Assembly (NCBI RefSeq): GCF_003627995.1
Contig: NZ_CP032707.1
Span: forward strand, 2,036,501-2,100,500
From: Brevundimonas naejangsanensis
Lineage (GTDB): Bacteria; Pseudomonadota; Alphaproteobacteria; Caulobacterales; Caulobacteraceae
Length of the DNA stretch: 64,000 nt
Direction: 5' to 3'
Of the stretch, positions 26,929-36,670 are shown piece after piece. The notes under the pieces were generated by a model, which saw only the letters and a list, made by a program, of their open reading frames with translations, had not been told where the DNA came from and did not search any database. Every line of letters begins with the position of its first letter. Within the stretch, counting starts at the first letter, position 1. A program made the position numbers and the translations under genes.

Positions 26929-29900
26929 TCAGTCGTGGGTGTGGCCGTGAGTGTCGGCGGCGGAAGCCGTGCCGCCTGCGCTCCAGGCCTGGCCGTCCTC
27001 GCTCTCGAACCAGAACGGCTTGCGCTCAGAGCCGCCGACCTCGTTCATGTGATTGTCGAACAGGCGGCCGTTGATCATGGTGTAGCCGATCTTGGTCGAG
27101 TCCCGCAGGTTCTCGAGCGGATTGGCGTTCAGCACGACCAGATCGGCCAGCTTGCCGACCTCCAGCGAGCCGATGTCCTTGTCCATGCCCAGGGCGCGGG
27201 CGCCGTTCAGGGTGCCGACGCGCAGGGCTTCATGGGCGCTCATGCCGCCCTGTTCGAACATCCACAGCTCCCAGTGGGCGCCGAGGCCTTCGCGCTGGCC
27301 GTGGGCGCCGATCTGGATCGACACGCCCTGGTCCGCCAGGCGCTTGGCCTCGCGGGCGATGGAGATGTGGTTCAGCTCCTCCGGCGGAGTCTTCACCGGG
27401 CGGCGCGAGCGCGAATCGAGGATGCGGCGCGGCACGTACTGGCTCAGGATCGGGTCCTTCCAGACGTCCGTCGTCTCATACCAGTGGTTCTCGCCCCAGG
27501 AGCCGCCGAAGCCGACGATCAGGGTCGGGGTGTAGGCCGTGCCCGTCTGCGACCACAGCTGCACCGCGTCGTCGTACATGCGGGCCACCGGCACCGAGTG
27601 TTCGATGGTGGTGTGGCCGTCGACCAGCATGCTCATGTTGTGGTGGTAGAGGGAGCCGCCTTCCGGCACGACCATCATGCCCAGTTCGCGGGCGGCCTGC
27701 ATGATCTGCTGACGCTGCTCGCGGCGGGGCTGGTTGTAGCTCTTGACGCTCCAGGCGCCGACGGCCTGCATCCGGCGCAGCTGCGAGCGGGCGTCGTCCA
27801 GGTTGTTGACCACGGCCGTCGTCGGCGTCGCGGCCCCATACAGGATGGTGCCGGTCGAGAAGATGCGCGGCGACACCACGCGCCCGGCCTTGGCCAGTTC
27901 GCTGTGGGCGAAGATCTCGCTGGTGTCGTTCGACGGGTCGTGCAGCGTCGTCACCCCGAAGGCCAGGGCGGCGTAGTTTACCCAGCTCTGCTGCGGGATG
28001 ATCTCGTCCGACCCCATGCGGCCGTGCCAGTGGGCGTCGACCAGGCCGGGGATGATGGTCTTGCCGGCCATGTCCATGACGCGAGCGCCGGCCGGAACCG
28101 TCACCGAGCCGCGCGGGCCGATGGCCTCGATGCGGTTGCCGTTGACGACCACCACGCCGTCCTCGATCACCTCATCGCCCTTCATGGTGATGAGGCGGGC
28201 GCCGGTCAGGACGGTGACGCCGCTGGGGCGGGCGTAGTCGGCGCTGAAGCCGATCTTGATCCCGTGCTCGGCGGGCTTGGGCAGCTCGGCCGGCGCGCCG
28301 TCCATGAAGGCGAAGCTCTGGTTCAGCGGACGCGAGAACAGCTCCGGCCCCAGCGACCACTGCAGGCGGTTGGAATCGCCCGACCAGTGCAGCCATTCGC
28401 CGGCGTCGCGGGTGACGCGGGTCTGGGGCAGGGCCTTGGCGTCGGCGCCGACGGTGACGGCGCGGCCCGTGGGGACGAAGGGGGCGACATAGGCGTTGAA
28501 CCGCTCGGTCCAGGCGATCCACTGCTCGTCGGGCGAGACCGAGAATTCGGCGGCCCATTCGCTGCTCAGGTGGGTGCGTTCGTCCTGACCCGACAGATTA
28601 ACGGACTTCAGCACGCGCTTGTCGCCGTCGCGCGCGGTCACGAAGATGCGGTCATTGCGGGCGCCGAACTGCGGGTTGGTCCCGGCGTCGGTGATCTTGA
28701 CAGGCTCGCCCCCGCGAACGGAGACGCGATAGATGCCCGGCTCACGGCTCCACAAGGCAGAGCGCAGATAGCCGTCGCTGGAGGTGCGATACACGACCGT
28801 CTGGCCGTCCGGCGAGAAGCGCGGCTCCAGATAGTGGCCCGGGTTGGCCGTGAGGGTCCGGCCCTCGCCGCCGGAGGCGGGAACGACGCGGATGGAGCCG
28901 AGCTTGTCGTCGCTCCAGGTCGTATAGACGATCGAGCGGCCGTCGCGCGACCAGGACGGATAGAGTTCGAAATGGTCGCTCTGGCGCGTCAGGCGGCGGG
29001 GCGTCCCGGCCACGCCGTCACGCAGGTCGCGGACCCACAGATTGCCCAGGGCCTCGAACACCACCTTGGAGCCGTCGGGCGAGGTCTGGGCCCAGCGGAC
29101 CATCTTCACGTCGAACTGGGCGGGCGCCACCTCGACGGGGAAGCGGGCGGTCTCCTGCACCCGGCGGGTGTCGGAGACGTGGAAGGGGATGTCGCTGACG
29201 GCCTTGGAGGCCACGTCGACGCGGCGGATCTTGCCGCCGGCCCAGATGACGATGGAGCGGTTGTCCGGCGTCCAGGCGAAGCCCGGATAGACGCCGTGGA
29301 CGGCCCAGGTCTCCTGCATGTCGCGGTCCAGGCCGTCATAGATCGGGGTCTCGCGGCCCGACTCCAGGTCCATGACGTAGAGCACCGACTGGAAGCGGTC
29401 GCGGCGCACGAAGGCCAGCGACTTGCCGTCGGGCGACGGGGTGGGGCGCACCGAGCCGCCGGGGCCGGTGACGAAGGGCTTGATCTCGCCCGTCTCGCGA
29501 TCCAGGCGGCGGATTACATAGATCTGGGTGTTGGGATCCTTGGAGTATTCGAAGACGCCGCCGGGCGTGGAGTCGTCGCTGAAATACAGATAGCGGCCGT
29601 CGGGCGAGAAGGCGGGCTCGCCCGTGTCCTTCTGCTGGGTGCGGCGCTCGGTCAGCTGCACGCCGCCGCCGCCCGAGCGGTGGTACATCCACATCTCGCC
29701 CGCGCCCAGCGAGCGCGAGGAGGTGAAGTGCTTGCGGCCGACGATGAACTGGCCGTCCGGCGTCCAGGCCGGGGAGTTCAGCAGGCGGAAGGTCTCGTTC
29801 GACACCTGGCGCGGGTTCGAGCCGTCGCGGTCCATGACCCACAGGTTGTCGCCGCCGGCGCGGTCCGAGGTGAAGGCGATGGAGCGGCCGTCCGGCGAGA

Positions 29901-30186
29901 AGCGCGGCTGCATGTCCCAGGCGACGCCCGAGGCGATGGGGCGGGCCTCGCCCCCCGTGATCGGCATCACATAGATGTCGCCCAGCAAGTCGAAGACGAT
30001 CTCGCGCCCGTCGGGGCTGACGTCCAGCGCCATCCAGGTGCCTTCATTGACGTCGATGCGGACGTCGCGCTGGGCGCCGATGGGGTTCTGAACGTCCCAT
30101 TTGGCCGCGGCGTCGGTCCCCGTCTGGGCCAGCGCCGGAAAAGCCACGGCCATGGCCGCGACGGTGGTCAGCAAAACGCGCTTCAT
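26929..30186 (-). CDS. Exported beta-propeller amidohydrolase
   Basis: A 1085-residue protein with a Sec signal peptide (MKRVLLTTVAAMAVAFPALA). Residues ~45-650 form a TolB-like propeller with repeated SPDGR/FSPDG blades (PD40/WD40-like). Residues ~665-1050 form an amidohydrolase-superfamily metallohydrolase: the metal-binding HxH is in GLVDAHWHGRMG around residue 717, and further His residues lie in GSLYHHNMS and TTIEHSVP. The end is His-rich (DTHGHTHD). Related proteins are annotated as imidazolonepropionase-like or Xaa-Pro dipeptidases; the substrate is unknown. It probably works in the periplasm or outside the cell. Confidence 0.87.
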   Translation of the reverse strand: MKRVLLTTVAAMAVAFPALAQTGTDAAAKWDVQNPIGAQRDVRIDVNEGTWMALDVSPDGREIVFDLLGDIYVMPITGGEARPIASGVAWDMQPRFSPDGRSIAFTSDRAGGDNLWVMDRDGSNPRQVSNETFRLLNSPAWTPDGQFIVGRKHFTSSRSLGAGEMWMYHRSGGGGVQLTERRTQQKDTGEPAFSPDGRYLYFSDDSTPGGVFEYSKDPNTQIYVIRRLDRETGEIKPFVTGPGGSVRPTPSPDGKSLAFVRRDRFQSVLYVMDLESGRETPIYDGLDRDMQETWAVHGVYPGFAWTPDNRSIVIWAGGKIRRVDVASKAVSDIPFHVSDTRRVQETARFPVEVAPAQFDVKMVRWAQTSPDGSKVVFEALGNLWVRDLRDGVAGTPRRLTRQSDHFELYPSWSRDGRSIVYTTWSDDKLGSIRVVPASGGEGRTLTANPGHYLEPRFSPDGQTVVYRTSSDGYLRSALWSREPGIYRVSVRGGEPVKITDAGTNPQFGARNDRIFVTARDGDKRVLKSVNLSGQDERTHLSSEWAAEFSVSPDEQWIAWTERFNAYVAPFVPTGRAVTVGADAKALPQTRVTRDAGEWLHWSGDSNRLQWSLGPELFSRPLNQSFAFMDGAPAELPKPAEHGIKIGFSADYARPSGVTVLTGARLITMKGDEVIEDGVVVVNGNRIEAIGPRGSVTVPAGARVMDMAGKTIIPGLVDAHWHGRMGSDEIIPQQSWVNYAALAFGVTTLHDPSNDTSEIFAHSELAKAGRVVSPRIFSTGTILYGAATPTTAVVNNLDDARSQLRRMQAVGAWSVKSYNQPRREQRQQIMQAARELGMMVVPEGGSLYHHNMSMLVDGHTTIEHSVPVARMYDDAVQLWSQTGTAYTPTLIVGFGGSWGENHWYETTDVWKDPILSQYVPRRILDSRSRRPVKTPPEELNHISIAREAKRLADQGVSIQIGAHGQREGLGAHWELWMFEQGGMSAHEALRVGTLNGARALGMDKDIGSLEVGKLADLVVLNANPLENLRDSTKIGYTMINGRLFDNHMNEVGGSERKPFWFESEDGQAWSAGGTASAADTHGHTHD

Positions 30187-30328
30187 GGAAGCCCCCTCGA
30201 TCCCCTTGAACTCACAGAGGCGATGAAGCTAGCGGCGCGCGGACGAGCTTGGCCAGTCGGGATAATGACGCGCGGGCCGAATATTCTTCGGGGAGTGGAG
30301 CGTGATGGCGATGTTGGGGGTTTTGGTC

Positions 30329-30360
30329 CAGGCCCTCGCGAGATGTCTCGCAAGGGCCTG
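30329..30360. repeat. Hairpin downstream of tRNA-Thr
   Basis: CAGGCCCT and AGGGCCTG enclose an inner GCGAGA/TCTCGC stem, giving a long near-perfect hairpin just past the 3' end of the minus-strand tRNA gene. It lacks a U-run and may end or process the tRNA transcript. Confidence 0.45.
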
Positions 30361-30362
30361 GG

Positions 30363-30437
<75 letters not shown>

Positions 30438-30536
30438 GGGTCGCTGAGGAAGCGGCCGTATAGCCAAAGGTTTTGGCGGGGCCAAGCCCAAAATGCATGC
30501 TTGATCAAAATCTTTGCACGCGGTCTCCTGTCGACC

Positions 30537-30719
30537 ATGGATACCCCGCCCGACGACGACGCCCGCCCCAAGACGACGCCCTCAACGCCGGGCACGTCGC
30601 CCGCCGGGGCTGCCGCCAAGGCCGAGCGCGCCGCGCGCCTGGCCGCCGCCCTGCGCGCCAATCTTCGACGCCGCAAGGCGCCGCCTGCCGCGCCCCGTCC
30701 TCCCGAACAGAGCAACTGA
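30537..30719 (+). CDS. Small Ala/Arg/Pro-rich hypothetical protein
   Basis: A 60-residue protein (MDTPPDDDARPKTTPSTPG at the start) with a disordered acidic/Pro N-terminus, then a helix rich in Ala and Arg (KAERAARLAAALRANLRRRK) and a Pro-rich end. An upstream ATG in the same frame lies inside the tRNA-Thr gene, so the ATG at 30537 is used. It precedes murA by 110 bases. The helix resembles short conserved alphaproteobacterial proteins encoded ahead of murA, but I cannot name a function. Confidence 0.55.
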   Translation: MDTPPDDDARPKTTPSTPGTSPAGAAAKAERAARLAAALRANLRRRKAPPAAPRPPEQSN

Positions 30720-30829
30720 AAGTCATCCCGACCGTCCGATTCCGACCTATCGCACGCGCCGTCAGGCTTGCTAGATAGCCGGTTTGCCGGGCCGCAGGGG
30801 TCCGGGCCTCCCAGGACTTCTCCATTTCC

Positions 30830-32119
30830 ATGGACAGCATCGTCATCCACGGCGGCCATCGCCTCAACGGCTCGATTCCGGTCAGCGGGGCCAAGAACTC
30901 GGCCATCAAGCTGATGGCCGCATCGATTCTGACCGACCAGCCGCTGCTGCTGACCAATATGCCGCGTCTGGCCGACACGCGATTCCTGGGGCAGCTGCTG
31001 CAGCAGTTCGGCGTCGAGGTGACCGAGCGCGACGGCGCCGACGGCCAGGAGACCCTGTTCCACGCGGCCGAGCTGACCTCGACCTTCGCCCCTTATGACC
31101 TGGTACGCCAGATGCGGGCCTCGTTCAATGTGCTGGGGCCGCTGCTGGCGCGGACCGGCCAGGCCAAGGTGTCCCTGCCGGGCGGCTGCACCATCGGCGC
31201 GCGGCCGGTCGACCTGCACCTGATGGCGCTGGAGGCCATGGGGGCGCAGATCGAGCTGGAGGAGGGCTATGTCTCCGCCACCGCGCCCAAGGGGCTGCAG
31301 GGCGCCGAGATCGAGTTTCCTTTCGTCTCCGTCGGCGCGACCGAGCACGCCCTTCTGGCCGCCGTCATGGCCAATGGCGTGACGGTGCTGAAGCGTGCCG
31401 CGCGCGAGCCCGAGATCGGCGACCTGGCCCGCTGCCTGATCGCCATGGGGGCCAGGATCGAGGGGCTGGACACTGACGTCCTGACGATCACCGGCGTCTC
31501 CTCGCTGAGCGGCGCGACCTGGTCGGTGATTCCCGACCGAATCGAGATGGGCTCCTACGCCCTGGCCGCGGCCATGGCTGGGGGCGAGGTGCGCCTGACC
31601 AAGGGCCGCGCCGACCTGATCACCGCCCTGACCGACAAGATGATCGAGGCTGGCGTCGGCATCGAACCGACCGAGGACGGTCTGATCGTCCGTCGCGACC
31701 CGGCGCAGCGGCTGAAGGCGGTCAACGTCACGACCGAGATCTATCCCGGTTTCGCCACCGATCTGCAGGCCCAGTTCATGGCCCTGATGACGACCGCCGA
31801 GGGTACGAGCGTCATCCACGAGAACATCTTCGAGAACCGCTTCATGCACGCGCCCGAACTGGCGCGTCTGGGCGCCGATATCACCGTCCACGCGGGCGAG
31901 GCGCGGGTGCGCGGGGTCGAGACCCTGAAGGGTGCCCCGGTCATGGCCACCGACCTGCGCGCCTCCATGTCCCTGGTCATCGCCGGCTTGGTGGCGGAAG
32001 GCGAGACCACGGTCGGCCGCGTCTATCACCTGGATCGCGGCTTCGAGCGTATGGAAGAGAAGCTGAGCGCCTGCGGCGCCGACGTCAGAAGGATCAAGGG
32101 GGAGGGCGATGAGCACTGA
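30830..32119 (+). CDS. murA: UDP-N-acetylglucosamine 1-carboxyvinyltransferase MurA
   Basis: A 429-residue MurA (EPSP-synthase fold). The N-terminal [14 protein letters not shown] and the active-site loop [15 protein letters not shown], whose Cys is the target of fosfomycin, are intact, as is [14 protein letters not shown] [16 protein letters not shown]. It catalyses the first committed step of peptidoglycan synthesis. The last 11 bases overlap the DUF2948 gene, and the operon continues to UPF0262. Confidence 0.96.
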   Translation: MDSIVIHGGHRLNGSIPVSGAKNSAIKLMAASILTDQPLLLTNMPRLADTRFLGQLLQQFGVEVTERDGADGQETLFHAAELTSTFAPYDLVRQMRASFNVLGPLLARTGQAKVSLPGGCTIGARPVDLHLMALEAMGAQIELEEGYVSATAPKGLQGAEIEFPFVSVGATEHALLAAVMANGVTVLKRAAREPEIGDLARCLIAMGARIEGLDTDVLTITGVSSLSGATWSVIPDRIEMGSYALAAAMAGGEVRLTKGRADLITALTDKMIEAGVGIEPTEDGLIVRRDPAQRLKAVNVTTEIYPGFATDLQAQFMALMTTAEGTSVIHENIFENRFMHAPELARLGADITVHAGEARVRGVETLKGAPVMATDLRASMSLVIAGLVAEGETTVGRVYHLDRGFERMEEKLSACGADVRRIKGEGDEH

Positions 32120-32597
32120 AGCCGATCCGACGGCGCCCCAGGGCGGCGATGCTCCCGAATCCGAGGCGACGGCGGCGATTCCGCCCCTGCACCTGCTGGC
32201 CGAGGACGCCGACGACCTGCAGATCATCTCGGCCGCCCTGCAGGACGCCATCCTGCGGCCCGTCGACATCCGCTGGGAGAAGGAGGCGCGCCGCCTGACG
32301 GTCGTGCTGTCCCGCTTCTGCTGGGAATGCGGCGGGACCCGGGTCATGGCCGCCATGCAGTTCGGCGACGTCCAGGCGGTCAAGAGCCGCCGCTTGCCGC
32401 GCGCGCCCGAGTCGGCGCTGGAGCTGCTGGCGCTGGACTTCCTGCCGACCGAGGCGCCGGGCGGCCAGGTGATGATGATGTTCGCGGGCGGGGGCGATCT
32501 GCGGATCGACGTGGAATGCCTCGATGCGGTCCTGACCGACCTGTCGGAGCGCTGGCCGGCGCGCATGTCGCCGACGCACCTGGACGAGGCGGACTGA
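32109..32597 (+). CDS. DUF2948 family protein
   Basis: A 162-residue protein of the alphaproteobacterial DUF2948 family, with the conserved [20 protein letters not shown] and VLSRFCWEC segments. It is nearly always encoded directly after murA. Function is unknown. It overlaps the murA end and shares the TGATGA junction with the next gene, so translation is coupled on both sides. Confidence 0.85.
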   Translation: MSTEADPTAPQGGDAPESEATAAIPPLHLLAEDADDLQIISAALQDAILRPVDIRWEKEARRLTVVLSRFCWECGGTRVMAAMQFGDVQAVKSRRLPRAPESALELLALDFLPTEAPGGQVMMMFAGGGDLRIDVECLDAVLTDLSERWPARMSPTHLDEAD

Positions 32598-33064
32598 TGA
32601 GCGGGCCCCACAAGCTGGCGTCGATCGAAATCGACAACACCACCCTGCCAGCCGCCACGGCCGAGATCGAGCATCAGCGCCGCGTCGCCATCTTCGACCT
32701 GGTCGAGCAGAACAGCTTCATCCCCGAGGGGGCGAAGGGCGGTCCCTATGCGCTGAAGCTGTCGTCCCAGGACAACCGCCTGGCCTTCGACATCGCCGGG
32801 CCGGCTTTCGCCCGCACCCACGTCCTGTCGCTGACGCCGATGAAGGCGGTGATCCGGGACTACGGCTTGATCTGTGAAAGCTATTATGAAGCGCTGCGCG
32901 GCTCGTCGCCTAGCCAGATCGAATCGGTCGACATGGGCCGACGGGGGCTTCACAACGAGGGCGCGGCCCTGCTGAAGGCGCGGCTGGAAGGCAAGGTCGA
33001 GATCGACCACGAGACCGCCCGACGCCTCTTCACCCTGGTGTGCGCCCTCTACCGTCGGGGCTGA
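32597..33064 (+). CDS. UPF0262 family protein
   Basis: A 155-residue protein of the UPF0262 family, recognised by the [18 protein letters not shown] and [28 protein letters not shown] stretches. It has no known function. The ATG at 32597 overlaps the stop of DUF2948 (TGATGA). In many alphaproteobacteria hisD lies between these two genes; here they abut. Confidence 0.87.
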   Translation: MSGPHKLASIEIDNTTLPAATAEIEHQRRVAIFDLVEQNSFIPEGAKGGPYALKLSSQDNRLAFDIAGPAFARTHVLSLTPMKAVIRDYGLICESYYEALRGSSPSQIESVDMGRRGLHNEGAALLKARLEGKVEIDHETARRLFTLVCALYRRG

Positions 33065-33170
33065 ACTCGACTATCTAAGCGTTTTGGTGCATTAGACGCC
33101 CTTCTTTCACGGCTCGCGCTCACGCCCGGCGCGGGCCTTAAGCTGTATTCACACGGGCGAGAGAGGCCGC

Positions 33171-33389
33171 ATGGCTAAGGAAGAACTGCTGGAGTTCCCC
33201 GGCGTGGTCAGCGAACTGCTGCCCAACGCGACGTTTCGCGTGACGCTGGAAAACGATCACGAGATCATCGCCCATACCGCGGGCAAGATGCGCAAGAACC
33301 GCATCCGCGTCCTGGCCGGCGACAAGGTGCTGGTCGAGATGACGCCCTACGACCTGACCAAGGGTCGCATAACCTACCGCTTCAAGTAA
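33171..33389 (+). CDS. infA: Translation initiation factor IF-1
   Basis: A 72-residue, single S1/OB-fold protein ([19 protein letters not shown] at the start, [15 protein letters not shown] in the centre). It binds the ribosomal A site during initiation and aids IF-2 and IF-3. It is preceded by GAGAGAGG and a ~105-base gap that likely holds its own promoter. maf follows nine bases later. Confidence 0.97.
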   Translation: MAKEELLEFPGVVSELLPNATFRVTLENDHEIIAHTAGKMRKNRIRVLAGDKVLVEMTPYDLTKGRITYRFK

Positions 33390-33398
33390 GGACGCGCG

Positions 33399-33998
33399 TT
33401 GTCGCGTCCTGACGCTCCTGCTCGCCGGCTGATCCTGGCCTCGGCGAGCCCGCGCCGCGTTGAGCTGCTGGCGCAGATCGGCATCGCGCCCGACCTGGTG
33501 GCGCCCGCCGACATCGACGAAACGCCGCTGAAAGCCGAGCCGCCCGCGCGGCTCGCGCAGCGCCTGGCCTGCGCCAAGGCGGCGGTCGTGGCTGCGGGCT
33601 ATCCCAACGACGTCGTCCTGGCGGCCGACACGGTGGTCGCCCTGGGCCGACGCCTGCTGGAGAAGCCCGCCGACGAGGCCGAGGCGGCGAAATTCCTGAA
33701 CCTTCTGTCCGGCCGCAATCACCGCGTCTTCACCGGCGTCGCCGTGGCCAGCGCCGGCCGCACGACCTGGCGCGTCGTCGAGACCCGGGTCAGCTTCAAG
33801 CCGCTGTCCGACGCCGAGGTCGCCGCCTATGTCGCCTCGGGCGAATGGCGGGGCAAGGCGGGGGGCTACGGCATCCAGGGCCGGGCGGCGGCGTTCGTCA
33901 GTCGAATCGTCGGCAGCCATCCCGCCGTCATGGGCCTGCCTCTCTATGAGGCGACGAATCTGTTGCACGGCGCGGGCTGGCGGGCCGAGGCGGCCTGA
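33399..33998 (+). CDS. maf: Maf-family nucleotide pyrophosphatase
   Basis: A 199-residue Maf protein with the N-terminal phosphate-binding LILASASPRRVELL, the catalytic VLAADTVVAL and GKAGGYGIQGRAAAFV loops. Maf enzymes hydrolyse non-canonical or standard pyrimidine nucleoside triphosphates and are linked to division arrest. The start is a TTG at 33399, nine bases after infA. It overlaps the RNase G gene by one base (TGATG). Confidence 0.93.
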   Translation: MSRPDAPARRLILASASPRRVELLAQIGIAPDLVAPADIDETPLKAEPPARLAQRLACAKAAVVAAGYPNDVVLAADTVVALGRRLLEKPADEAEAAKFLNLLSGRNHRVFTGVAVASAGRTTWRVVETRVSFKPLSDAEVAAYVASGEWRGKAGGYGIQGRAAAFVSRIVGSHPAVMGLPLYEATNLLHGAGWRAEAA

Positions 33999-35008
33999 TG
34001 GCCGACGTCGAGGTCTTCCTGGACGCGGCTCCGGGCGAGACCCGGGGCATGGTCTTCCGCGACGGCCGCGCCTGCGCCCTCATTATACATAGAGACGACG
34101 ACCGGCCCGAGCACCGCCTGGGCGCGCGCCTGGTCGGCCGCGTCGCCAAGCTGGCGCCGGGGCTGCACGGCGCCTTTGTCGACCTGGGCTGCGGCGAGCC
34201 CTTCGGCTTCCTGCCGCTGGGCAAGGCCGACCGGCCGGGGGAGGGCGCCAAGCTGGAGGTCGAGGTCACGGCAGAGCCGCGCGAGCGCAAGGGGCCGGTC
34301 CTGCGCCGTCTCGGCGAAGCGTCGGGGGAGCCGCGCCTGCTCGCGCCCGGCCCCGGCGTCGCCGCCATCCTGAAACACCTGGCGCCGGGCGTGGCCGTTG
34401 TGACGGGCGCCGAGGCCATACGCGCCGCGCTCGAGGCCGAGGAGGAGGCGCTGTCAGGCGGCGTGGTCGAGCCTGCCGTCGGCCTGGATCTGGCGATCCA
34501 GCGCACGCGCGCCCTGATCGCCGTCGACATCGACTACGCCCCGGCCGCCGGCCGCGATTCCCGCAAGGGGCGCGAGGCGGTGAATCGCGAGGGGCTGCGC
34601 CAGGCGGCGCGGCTGCTGGCGCTGAAAGGGTGGGGCGGTCTGGTCGCCGTCGACCTGGTCGGGGTCGGACTGCATCCGGACGCCGTCCTGCAGGCGGCGC
34701 GCCAGGCCTTCGCCGCGCATGAGGGGGCGGCCGTGGGGCCGCTGAGCCGGTTCGGCCTGCTGCAACTGTCCCTGCCCTGGGGGCGCACGCCCGCGGATGA
34801 GCGGCTGGCCGCGCCGAGTGCGCGTGAACTCGGCGCCCTGCGCCGGCTGCGCCTGGCGCTGCTGACGGATCGTGCAGCTCCACGCCTGACTTTGCATTGC
34901 GATTCCGGGGCGGCGGCCGTTCTGGCGCCCTGGGTCGCCGACCTGGGGCCGCGGGCTCACATTCGCCCTGACGCCGCGCCGGGCGTGTTCGAGATCAAGG
35001 AGGGCTGA
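33998..35008 (+). CDS. Short RNase E/G family ribonuclease
   Basis: A 336-residue protein of the RNase E/G family, much shorter than RNase E. An S1-like segment (GRVAKLAPGLHGAFVDLG) is followed by the catalytic DNase-I-like half. The acidic metal ligands are kept: one in LIAVDIDYA and one in GGLVAVDLVGVG. There is no Zn-link CPxCxG motif, so dimer-of-dimer assembly as in RNase E is not expected. The fixed position between maf and yacG is typical of alphaproteobacteria. Its RNA targets are not known from this sequence. Confidence 0.85.
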   Translation: MADVEVFLDAAPGETRGMVFRDGRACALIIHRDDDRPEHRLGARLVGRVAKLAPGLHGAFVDLGCGEPFGFLPLGKADRPGEGAKLEVEVTAEPRERKGPVLRRLGEASGEPRLLAPGPGVAAILKHLAPGVAVVTGAEAIRAALEAEEEALSGGVVEPAVGLDLAIQRTRALIAVDIDYAPAAGRDSRKGREAVNREGLRQAARLLALKGWGGLVAVDLVGVGLHPDAVLQAARQAFAAHEGAAVGPLSRFGLLQLSLPWGRTPADERLAAPSARELGALRRLRLALLTDRAAPRLTLHCDSGAAAVLAPWVADLGPRAHIRPDAAPGVFEIKEG

Positions 35009-35010
35009 GC

Positions 35011-35175
35011 ATGGCCCAATGCCCCATCTGCCGCCGCGCCGAGGCCGTTCCGGCCTACAAGCCTTTCTGTTCCAAGCGCTGCGCCGACGTCGATCTGCAG
35101 CGCTGGTTCAGCGGCGGCTACGCCATTCCGGCGGAAGATGCGCACGATGACGAAAAAGATCGCGGAATTGAGTGA
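35011..35175 (+). CDS. yacG: DNA gyrase inhibitor YacG
   Basis: A 54-residue zinc-ribbon protein. The four Cys ligands appear as CPIC near the N-terminus (C4, C7) and FCSKRCADVDLQRW (C20, C24), followed by the conserved RWFSGGYAIP. YacG binds GyrB and blocks DNA binding in E. coli. It starts two bases after the ribonuclease stop, with GGAGGG as ribosome-binding site. Confidence 0.9.
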   Translation: MAQCPICRRAEAVPAYKPFCSKRCADVDLQRWFSGGYAIPAEDAHDDEKDRGIE

Positions 35176-35238
35176 ATTGGCGTCTGGACAGCCCGTTCGG
35201 GCTCGCCTATAGAGCCGCCTCTCGCGACGCACTGCGAC

Positions 35239-35314
35239 GCCTGGATAGCTCAGTTGGTAGAGCAGCGGATTGAAAATCCGCGTGTCGGTGGTTCGAATCC
35301 GCCTCCAGGCACCA
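35239..35314 (+). tRNA. tRNA-Phe(GAA)
   Basis: A 76-base tRNA. Acceptor GCCTGGA pairs with TCCAGGC, the anticodon loop TTGAAAA gives GAA, the T-loop is GTTCGAATC, and CCA is encoded. Its position behind yacG is conserved in related genomes. Confidence 0.97.
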
Positions 35315-35744
35315 CTTCCCCTTGAAATGACGATTATTCGCCCCGGCCTTGAAAAAGCCGGAAATTTGTCATGGGTCTAAACTTTTCTTAACTTTCTCGG
35401 CCCCGCACTATTGTTGCTGTTTTTTGGCGGAACGGTGCAAATTTCGTGCATCCCTGGCCCTTAGGCCCCGGGGCGGGGGTGAAAACCTATTTTCCGCCCT
35501 TGACGCTAAGAAAGGCGTTCGCCAAAGGGACTTACCGCATTCTTGCTTGCAGGCCCTGGACGGGGGGATATGGTTCCATCGATCCAGTCTGCGGGCGTCT
35601 CAGGACGCTTCGGAAGATTGCGGTACCGACCGGCGGGGGAGAAATTCCGGCGGGAGGAAAGATTTCAACTGTAAAGGCTCGGCCGACTGACGCGGTCCAA
35701 GTCTTGGGTTCCACGAGTCAGACCAAAGCAGGAACTGGCGAAAC
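35315..35744. other. Intergenic leader of the exbB-exbD-tonB operon
   Basis: No gene was recognised in these 430 bases. A weak hairpin (CCGGC/GCCGG at 35344-35362) may end the tRNA-Phe transcript. The rest is mixed: an AT-richer stretch at 35363-35450, likely the promoter, and a long untranslated leader rich in G runs. No Fur box or known riboswitch could be seen. Confidence 0.5.
35377..35392 (+). promoter_or_regulatory. Possible CtrA-type site upstream of exbB
   Basis: CTAA-N7-TTAAC has one mismatch from the CtrA consensus TTAA-N7-TTAAC with correct spacing. It lies ~350 bases before exbB in the AT-richer stretch. This is a motif match only. Confidence 0.3.
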
Positions 35745-36665
35745 ATGCTCGATAGCAAGAAGACGAATATCCTCCTCGCAATGGCCGGCGCCGCCGTCCT
35801 GATGGCGAGCTCGCCGGTTCTGGCGCAGGACGCTGCGGCTCCGGCCGCTCCGGCCGCCGCTTCGGCTCCGGCCGCCGGCGAAGCCGCTCCCGCGGCTGAC
35901 GCTGCTCCGGCCGCTGACGCGACCGCCGCCGAAGCCGATCCGGCCTCGGTCGGTGAATCGGTGGGCGGCGGCCACGGCGGCGGCATCACCCCGATCTCGA
36001 TGTTCATGGAAGCGACGATGGTCGTGAAGCTGGTCATGGCTGGCCTGCTCCTCGCCTCGATCTTCTCGTGGACCCTGCTGCTCATCAAGCTGCTGGAGTT
36101 CGCGTCGCTGAACAAGGTCACCAACCGCTTCCTGGAAGCCTTCCGCGGCTCGCGCACGATCGCTGACATGCGTCGCGTCGCCACCTCGGAAGAGTTCGAC
36201 GGCAACCCGCTGGCCGACATGGTCGCTGCGGCCACCGAAGAAATCGAACTGTCGCGTCAAGCCGGCCTGGACGTGACGGGCGCCAACCGCGACGCCACCG
36301 TCTCGCGCGCCGCCAACGCCGTCAGCGCCGTTCAGGGCGGTCTGGGCATCCGCCTGTCGGGCGGCCAGCAGTTCCTGGCCTCGGTCGGTTCGGGCGGTCC
36401 GTTCATCGGTCTGTTCGGCACCGTGTACGGCATCATGAACTCGTTCATCGGCATCGCCGAGTCGAACACCACCAACCTGGCCGTCGTTGCTCCGGGTATC
36501 GCTGAAGCCCTGCTGGCCACCGGCATCGGTCTGTTCGCGGCTATCCCGGCGGTTATCTTCTACAACTACTTCAACACCCGCATCGCGGCCTATGGCGCTC
36601 GCGCTGACGGCTTCGTCGCCGAACTGCTGAACGCCATCTCGCGTCAACTCGACAAGGGGGCGTAA
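35745..36665 (+). CDS. exbB: ExbB/TolQ-type proton channel protein
   Basis: A 306-residue MotA/TolQ/ExbB-family protein. A cleavable-looking signal peptide (ending VLAQD) and an Ala/Pro-rich, acidic periplasmic segment to about residue 80 precede the three-helix core: TM1 ~92-115, then the pore helices with GSGGPFIGLFGTVYGIMNSF and EALLATGIGLFAAIPAVIFYN. It is the long ExbB form, with ExbD and TonB encoded directly behind. The complex uses the proton gradient to drive TonB-dependent outer-membrane receptors, which are numerous in Caulobacterales. Confidence 0.92.
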   Translation: MLDSKKTNILLAMAGAAVLMASSPVLAQDAAAPAAPAAASAPAAGEAAPAADAAPAADATAAEADPASVGESVGGGHGGGITPISMFMEATMVVKLVMAGLLLASIFSWTLLLIKLLEFASLNKVTNRFLEAFRGSRTIADMRRVATSEEFDGNPLADMVAAATEEIELSRQAGLDVTGANRDATVSRAANAVSAVQGGLGIRLSGGQQFLASVGSGGPFIGLFGTVYGIMNSFIGIAESNTTNLAVVAPGIAEALLATGIGLFAAIPAVIFYNYFNTRIAAYGARADGFVAELLNAISRQLDKGA

Positions 36666-36670
36666 GACGG

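Noticed and set aside
35315..35744. A possible riboswitch or Fur-controlled leader before exbB
   Set aside because: The leader is long and suggestive, but no known riboswitch core or Fur palindrome could be traced by eye.
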